DNA from: Tessaracoccus oleiagri
GTDB taxonomy: Bacteria > Actinomycetota > Actinomycetes > Propionibacteriales > Propionibacteriaceae
Length of the DNA: 64,000 nucleotides
NCBI RefSeq assembly: GCF_900103275.1
Contig: NZ_FNGP01000001.1
Location: 186,001 to 250,000 of the forward strand
Direction: 5' to 3'
The stretch's first letter is position 1. Every line of letters begins with the position of its first letter. The notes beneath the pieces were generated by a model, which was given only the letters and a program-made list of their open reading frames with translations, had not been told where the DNA came from and made no database searches. The position numbers and the translations under genes were made by a program. This document shows, in pieces, positions 59,168 to 64,000 of the stretch.

Positions 59168-61042
59168 CTAGCCGGAGAAAACGCCCGAGAAGAAGCGGGC
59201 CAACTCGTCGGTGGCGTCCAGCGGTAGAACGTGGGCGACGTACTGGTCGGGGCGCACGACGACGATGGCGCCGTCGCGGCTGATCTCGCGCGCGTCGAAG
59301 ATGTCGTCGTCCGGGATGGCGGCGAACTGCTTGCAGTAGTCGCGGAGCTTGTAGGGCCCGTTCTGCGGGAAGTAGGCGCGCGGGACCTGCCCGAGGTCGA
59401 TCTCGGTGTACGGCTGCTGGTAGACGACCTTCACGTCGAACAGCCCGTCCTCGTCCCAGTCCTTCGGGGTGTACTTCACGACGGGTGACTCCGGCGTGAG
59501 CAGCCACTCGGCCAGATCCGCCGACTTCGACGGCTTGCCGGGGGCGGGGTGGTCGGCGAACACGTAGATGCGCCAGCGGCCGTCGGCGCGGTGCTGGTGG
59601 CCGAGGTGCAGCGGGTTGGCGTCGGAGATGCGCACCACCTCGCCCGACTTGAAGCGCTTGCCGATCGGGAAGCCCTTCGCGAGGTCCTGGTGCGTGGACT
59701 CGCCGGTGATGACCGACGGCTTGTACTGGGTCATGAAACCGGCCGGGAACTCGGCGGTCTTGACGTAGAACTCCTCGATGGGGGTGTCGAGCTTCGACGG
59801 GTCGGTGGCCATGCGGGTGGACCAGTCGCGGTCGAAGTCGATCAGGTCCTGGGCGATCACCTGGCGCTCGGCGGTGTAGGTCGCCAGCAGCGACTCCGGG
59901 CTGAGGCCTCGCAGCACCTGCCCGAGCTTCCATCCGAGGTTGAACCCGTCCTGCATGGACACGTTCATTCCCTGGCCGGCCTTGGCGGAGTGCGTGTGGC
60001 ACGCGTCGCCGGTGATGAACACGCGCGGGGTCTGTCGGCCGACGAGCTCGGCGGGCACGTCGTCGAAGCGGTCCGTGACGCGGTGCCCGACCTCGTAGAC
60101 GCTCCACCAGGCGACGTCCTTCACCTCGAGGGTGTACGGCGCGATGATCTCGTTCGCCTTGCGGATGATCGTCTCGAGCGGCGTCTGGCGGACGGCGTGG
60201 TTGTCGTCCTCCGGCACCTCGCCGAGGTCGACGTACATGCGGAAGAGGTACCCGCCCTCGCGCGGGATGTGGAGGATGTTGCCGGCCTTGGCGGCGATGA
60301 TCGACTTGAGCCGCACATCGGGGAAGTCGGTCACGGCGAGCGCGTCCATCACGCCCCAGGCGTGGTAGGAGACCCCGCCGGCGTGCCGGGCGCCGATCGC
60401 GTCGCGCACCTTGCTGCGGGCTCCGTCGGAGCCCACGACGTACTTGGCGCGGACGGTCTTCTCGACGCCGGCGTTGTCCTTGCCGGAGCCGAGCAGCCGC
60501 ACCTCGACTGGGTACTCGTCGCCCTGGTGGACCTGGAGGCCCTGGAACTCCCAACCCCAGTTGGGCCTCATGCGCGACGGGGAGTTGGCCATGAACTCCT
60601 CGAAGTAGTCGAGGACGCGGGCCTGGTTGACGATGATGTGCTCGAATTCGGAGATGCCGGTGGGGTCGTCGGGCGTGCGGGCGACCCGCACAATCTTCGA
60701 CGGGTCGGCGGGGTCCGGCTTCCAGAACGCAGTCTCGGTGATGCGGTAGGCCTCCTCGACGATGGAGCGGGCGAAGCCGAAGGCCTGGAAGGTCTCGACG
60801 GTGCGGGCCTGGATCCCGTCGGCCTGCCCGACGACGAGGCGCCCGTCACGCTTCTCGACGATGGCGGCGCGCACCTCGGGGAACATCGACAGCTGGGCCG
60901 CGGTCATCATGCCGGCCGGACCTGCGCCGACGACGAGGACGTCGAGTTCGTCGGGGAGCTCCGGGGACCGGTCGATGCCGACGCCGGCAGCGGGGAGGGT
61001 CCGGGGGTCACCCGAGACGTATCCGTGGTGGTGGAATTGCAT
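59168..61042 (-). CDS. FAD-dependent aromatic hydroxylase (phenol/3-hydroxybenzoate type)
   Basis: A 624-residue class A flavin monooxygenase. The N-terminal Rossmann loop is VVGAGPAGMMTA, the NAD(P)H/FAD motif YVVGSDGARS follows, and the second FAD motif GDACHTHSAKAGQGMN is at about 360. A C-terminal thioredoxin-like dimer domain of about 170 residues identifies the phenol 2-monooxygenase and 3-hydroxybenzoate 4-monooxygenase subgroup. It should ortho-hydroxylate a phenolic compound. GAGGAGC precedes the ATG. GntR and TRAP genes are upstream on the same strand. Confidence 0.87.
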   Translation of the reverse strand: MQFHHHGYVSGDPRTLPAAGVGIDRSPELPDELDVLVVGAGPAGMMTAAQLSMFPEVRAAIVEKRDGRLVVGQADGIQARTVETFQAFGFARSIVEEAYRITETAFWKPDPADPSKIVRVARTPDDPTGISEFEHIIVNQARVLDYFEEFMANSPSRMRPNWGWEFQGLQVHQGDEYPVEVRLLGSGKDNAGVEKTVRAKYVVGSDGARSKVRDAIGARHAGGVSYHAWGVMDALAVTDFPDVRLKSIIAAKAGNILHIPREGGYLFRMYVDLGEVPEDDNHAVRQTPLETIIRKANEIIAPYTLEVKDVAWWSVYEVGHRVTDRFDDVPAELVGRQTPRVFITGDACHTHSAKAGQGMNVSMQDGFNLGWKLGQVLRGLSPESLLATYTAERQVIAQDLIDFDRDWSTRMATDPSKLDTPIEEFYVKTAEFPAGFMTQYKPSVITGESTHQDLAKGFPIGKRFKSGEVVRISDANPLHLGHQHRADGRWRIYVFADHPAPGKPSKSADLAEWLLTPESPVVKYTPKDWDEDGLFDVKVVYQQPYTEIDLGQVPRAYFPQNGPYKLRDYCKQFAAIPDDDIFDAREISRDGAIVVVRPDQYVAHVLPLDATDELARFFSGVFSG

Positions 61043-61147
61043 GGCTGCTCCTCACTTCTGTGTGTGGACGACTGGCGCCGGGCGCTCCGGCGAAGTGCAT
61101 GGGTCTGGGTGCCGACGGCGACGTCGGCGGGTGTCGGGGGCTTTCGG

Positions 61148-61810
61148 TCAGGAGCTGCGCGTGTCGACGAACACCCGTCGCGTCCTGAGCTTGTGGTTGC
61201 GGGCGGCGTGCTCGATCTCCGTCAGCGAGTCGTTGCTGCGGATGAGGCGGAGCAGGTGGGCGTGCTCGCGCACCGAGACGGGCGCGTTGTTGGGCGCGAA
61301 GGCGAAGTCGTTGCGGCGGATGAGCTGGATGCGCTCCCACTCGTGCTCGACCATCTCGATGAGGTACTTGTTCGGGCATGCCACCCACAGCGCCTCGTGG
61401 AAGCGGCGGTTCAGCTTGGTGAACTGCTCCGCGTCGAACTGCCCCTCGACGAGCCGGCGCATCTCCTCGTTGATCGCCTCGGCGACGGCGAGCTGGTCGA
61501 CCGTGAGGTGCGACGCGGCGAGCGCGGTGGCGGCGCCCTCCAGGTAGGCGAGTGCCTCGAGGACCTCGGCGTAGCGGCCGACGTCGACGGAGGCCACCTC
61601 GGCGCCCACGTTGGGCGTGAAGGTGACGAGCTTCTCCGCCTCGAGGCGGCGGATGGCCTCGCGGACGGGGACGGGGCTCACGCCGGCGTCGCGGGCGATC
61701 TGGCCGAGGACCAACCGGTAGCCCGTGCCGTAGCGGCCCGAGATGATCTTCTCCCGCAGTTCGCGGTAGACCATCTCCGACTTCGCCAGCGGCTGTGCCT
61801 CCTTGGTCAT
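61148..61810 (-). CDS. GntR-family regulator (FCD type)
   Basis: A 220-residue regulator. The winged helix (residues 8-75) has VYRELREKIISGRYGTGYRL and ARDAGVSPVPVREAIRRLEAEKLV. The C-terminal FCD domain has the metal/acid-binding Asp and His (RFHEALWVACP). FCD regulators answer to carboxylates or aromatic acids. Probably controls the adjacent monooxygenase and TRAP genes. TTAGGAGC is before the ATG. Confidence 0.9.
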   Translation of the reverse strand: MTKEAQPLAKSEMVYRELREKIISGRYGTGYRLVLGQIARDAGVSPVPVREAIRRLEAEKLVTFTPNVGAEVASVDVGRYAEVLEALAYLEGAATALAASHLTVDQLAVAEAINEEMRRLVEGQFDAEQFTKLNRRFHEALWVACPNKYLIEMVEHEWERIQLIRRNDFAFAPNNAPVSVREHAHLLRLIRSNDSLTEIEHAARNHKLRTRRVFVDTRSS

Positions 61811-61830
61811 GTCAGCTCCTAACAGGTGGA

Positions 61831-61840
61831 TCGTGTACGA
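61831..61840. promoter_or_regulatory. Candidate GntR operator
   Basis: TCGTGTACGA, inverted repeat TCGT/ACGA around a central GT, 21 nt upstream of the GntR start and 53 nt after the TRAP permease stop. FCD-type regulators bind short palindromes of this kind. Confidence 0.4.
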
Positions 61841-61892
61841 GAGTAACCGACGGGGCCGCGTGCGCCGCGGTTCGGCGACCGGCCCCGACCGG

Positions 61893-63266
61893 CTAGAAGG
61901 TCACCAGGGACGGCAACCAGAGGGTGATGCCCGGGAAGGCGAACAGCAGGGCGGTCACGGCGAGGTCGACGACCACGAAGGGGAAGACGCCCTTGAAGAT
62001 CTCCGAGACCCGCACCCCGGAGGTCCCGGCGACGACGAAGCAGTTGATGCCCACGGGCGGGGTCACCATGCCGATCTCGATGAGCTTGACGATCAGGATG
62101 GCGAGCCAGATCCCGTCGAAGCCCAGCGCCTCGGCCACCGGGTAGAGCAACGGCACCGTGATCACGAGGATGGAGATGGACTCGAGCGCCATGCCGAGCG
62201 GCAGCAGCGTCAGCAGAAGGAGACCCATCGTGAGGTGGGGGTTCATGCCCAGGTCCACGACGGCGTTGGTCAGCATCTGCGGGACCTTCGCGGCCACGAA
62301 GAACACCGACAGCAGCGACGACCCGACGATGATCGCGAAGACCATCGACGTGGTGCCTGCGGTCTCCTTGAGGCCCTCCACGATGGCCGACAGCGTCGCG
62401 CGCCAGCCCTCCTTGTACATCTCGGCGACGAGCATGACCATGGCGGCCAGCGCGCCCACGGCGGCGGACTCGGTGGGGGTGAAGATGCCCGAGTACATGC
62501 CGCCGAGCACGATGAAGAACAGGATGGCCACCCGCACGACGCCGCGCATCGGGAGGTCGCGGAGCCGCTGCCGAGGGGCGGGCGCCTCGGCGGCGCCGCT
62601 GGCGGCGGCGGACGCCTGATCGAGCGCGTCGCCCAGCTTGGTGGCCCGCTTGCGGTTGGCCAGGGGCAGCGCCCACATGATGTAGGCCGCGTAGGCGAGC
62701 GTGGAGATGATGCCGGGGATGATGCCGGCGGCGAGCACCTTGGCGACGGATTCTCCGGTCATGATCGCGTAGAGGACGAGGATGACGCTGGGCGGGATGA
62801 GGACGCCGAGCGTGCCGGCGACGGCCACCGTGGCGGTGGCGAGCGACGTCGGGTAGCCGTGCTTGCGCATCTCTCCGACCGAGAGCTTCGACATCGTCGC
62901 GGCGGTGCCGATGGACGACCCCGACACGGCGGCGAAGCCCGCGCAGGCCATGACCGTCGCGACGCCGAGGCCGCCCGGGAGCCGCCGGAACACGTGGGCC
63001 GCGACCGCGTAGACCTGCTCCGCGATCCTCGCCTTCACGGCGAGCATGCCCATCAGGATGAACATCGGGATGATCGTCAGGGTGAACCGCGACGTCTCGT
63101 CGAAGGGACGCGAGCCCATCATGTTGGTGACGAAGTCGAAGTCGCGGAGCAGAAGGAGGCCGATACCGCCCGAGAGCGCCAGCGCGAACGCGACCGGCAT
63201 CCGGATGGCCAGGAAGGCCAGCAGCAGGGCGACGACTCCGAGCACGAGCACGGTGTTGTCCATCAT
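61893..63266 (-). CDS. dctM: TRAP transporter large permease DctM
   Basis: A 457-residue membrane protein with about 12 helices, the ion-coupled transport subunit of a TRAP system. Signature parts: FAAVSGSSIGTAATMSKLSVGEMRKHGY and the later motif ESISILVITVPLLYPV. The insert at about 233-250 is Ala-rich. It imports a carboxylate with Na+ and the periplasmic protein. Start overlaps the dctQ stop (ATGA). Confidence 0.95.
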   Translation of the reverse strand: MMDNTVLVLGVVALLLAFLAIRMPVAFALALSGGIGLLLLRDFDFVTNMMGSRPFDETSRFTLTIIPMFILMGMLAVKARIAEQVYAVAAHVFRRLPGGLGVATVMACAGFAAVSGSSIGTAATMSKLSVGEMRKHGYPTSLATATVAVAGTLGVLIPPSVILVLYAIMTGESVAKVLAAGIIPGIISTLAYAAYIMWALPLANRKRATKLGDALDQASAAASGAAEAPAPRQRLRDLPMRGVVRVAILFFIVLGGMYSGIFTPTESAAVGALAAMVMLVAEMYKEGWRATLSAIVEGLKETAGTTSMVFAIIVGSSLLSVFFVAAKVPQMLTNAVVDLGMNPHLTMGLLLLTLLPLGMALESISILVITVPLLYPVAEALGFDGIWLAILIVKLIEIGMVTPPVGINCFVVAGTSGVRVSEIFKGVFPFVVVDLAVTALLFAFPGITLWLPSLVTF

Positions 63267-63859
63267 CGCTCCCCTTCCTCATTCGTGTGCCCGCGACGGG
63301 GTTCGTCGCCGACGGGTGGGTGTTCCTTCGTGTACTCGAAGGGGTGCACGGTCACGTCGGGCATCTGGTGGTCGACGCCGAGCACCTCCTTGCCGGCGAA
63401 CGTGCGGGCCATGTTGACGATCGCGACGACGAGCATCGCCGCCAGGCCGACGACGATGACCCAGCGCGACGGCCAGATCGGCCAGTTCACGAGGCCCATC
63501 CGCAGTTCGTTCTCCTCGGTCGCGCCGATGGCGCGCAGCGCGGTGGACCAGGTCAGCCACACCAGAACGAGGGCGGTCAGCGACCACGCGGTGAAGATCA
63601 CCCAGCGCCGGATCCGCTCCGGCAGCCGTTCGGTGAGGAGGTCGACCGCGATGTGCGAGTTGGTGGCGCCGGTGTACGCGAGGCCGAGGAAGACCGCCAC
63701 GACGAGCGCCGTCTCCGAGATCTCGAGCACGCCGGGCACGGAGCGGTCGTACAAGGTGCGGAACACGACGTCGACGACGATCGCGACCATCATGACCAGC
63801 GTGGCCAGCGTGGCGAGGACGCCGAGCGCGGAGGCCATCGCCTTCACTGCCTTTTCCAT
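63263..63859 (-). CDS. dctQ: TRAP transporter small permease DctQ
   Basis: A 198-residue membrane protein with four helices and the DctQ pattern VFRTLYDRSVPGVLEISETALVVAVFLGLAYTGATNSHIAVDLL. It has an unusually long C-terminal hydrophilic tail of about 45 residues. The ATG at 63859 has AAAGGGG upstream; the frame from 63931 is less likely. Couples to dctM. Substrate-binding protein is upstream. Confidence 0.92.
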   Translation of the reverse strand: MEKAVKAMASALGVLATLATLVMMVAIVVDVVFRTLYDRSVPGVLEISETALVVAVFLGLAYTGATNSHIAVDLLTERLPERIRRWVIFTAWSLTALVLVWLTWSTALRAIGATEENELRMGLVNWPIWPSRWVIVVGLAAMLVVAIVNMARTFAGKEVLGVDHQMPDVTVHPFEYTKEHPPVGDEPRRGHTNEEGER

Positions 63860-63939
63860 GGGTTCACCCCTTTCATCTGATGGGGCTCCGGGAGGGAGCC
63901 GGAGGGTGGGCGGACGTCGCCGGCCGCTCACCCGGTGCG

Positions 63940-64000
63940 TCAGCCGTTGGCGCGGGCGACACAGGCCGTGACCGGGTCCTCGACGAGGTCCGGGGTGTCG
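63940..64000 (-). CDS. 3' end of upstream gene, probably TRAP substrate-binding protein DctP
   Basis: Only the last 19 codons and stop are in the window (ending VTACVARANG). Position just before dctQ, 80 nt away, suits the substrate-binding subunit (gene order dctP-dctQ-dctM), but the fragment is too short to show the fold. Confidence 0.5.
   Translation of the reverse strand, partial: DTPDLVEDPVTACVARANG

Overview
The window is very GC-rich DNA (about 70% by eye) with frequent GTG and TTG starts. It comes from an actinobacterium. Supporting markers are a mycothiol-dependent maleylpyruvate-isomerase-type enzyme, a MurJ flippase fused to a pseudokinase, a tRNA adenosine deaminase-associated protein next to tadA, a 39-residue DLW-39-type small protein, WXG/EspC-type secretion substrates and many leaderless genes (TANNNT-6 nt-RTG). 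The gene content would suit the Propionibacteriales, but I cannot fix the genus from sequence alone. No prophage, insertion sequence, integrase or CRISPR array is visible.

Layout. 1-2.8 kb: a copper operon on the minus strand (csoR, copZ, copA; copA runs off the left edge) behind a CsoR operator. 2.8-3.3 kb: a non-coding region with an array of DnaA boxes in front of dnaB. 4.8-10.9 kb: TetR regulator, an MMPL exporter with a degenerate ABC-ATPase-like tail, and a YhgE/Pip membrane protein. 10.9-17.2 kb: MscS channel, M23 peptidase, CCA-adding enzyme, alpha/beta hydrolase, PfpI protein, YihY protein. 17.3-20.1 kb: a three-gene envelope/stress-type operon and a divergent MarR regulator. 20.1-30.2 kb: a GH31 glycosidase, a secreted DUF6049 protein overlapping murJ-pseudokinase, and a DUF2207 protein. 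30.2-31.8 kb: glycerol kinase.

31.8-35.4 kb: a four-gene operon that looks like an orphan type VII (ESX) substrate cassette: duplicated YbaB-like protein, Gly-rich EspC-like protein, WXG-hairpin protein and lipoprotein. 35.5-43.0 kb: MBL hydrolase, galE, a terC-MFS-DLW-39 operon, a class B penicillin-binding protein, a CDF-like transporter and a universal stress protein. 43.0-47.4 kb: molybdenum-cofactor genes moaA-moaD and moaE-moeA-moaC, with a divergent cysteine-containing SufR/COG2345-type regulator; moaC ends inside a roughly 300-bp imperfect palindrome. 47.4-58.9 kb: housekeeping genes (aldo/keto reductase, LMW phosphatase, flavodoxin, PFK, mycothiol enzyme, HerA-like ATPase, VapB-like and LytR_C proteins, tRNA-Ser, tadA, upp, GNAT, GyrI-like, menB, gdpD, tRNA-Arg). 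59.2-64 kb: a catabolic cluster on the minus strand with an FAD aromatic hydroxylase, a GntR regulator and TRAP transporter genes; the substrate-binding gene is cut by the right edge.

How it fits together. dnaB, pcnA and the DUF6049-murJ pair are all genes that lie near the chromosomal origin in related actinobacteria, so the DnaA-box array at 2.8-3.2 kb deserves attention either as an origin-linked element or as DnaA control of dnaB. Cell-envelope functions (MurJ, PBP, M23, MMPL/YhgE, holin-X operon, LytR_C) dominate the middle. A nested palindromic repeat built on ACCTGCC/GGCAGGT occurs at both ends of the window (2.1 kb and 59.1 kb).
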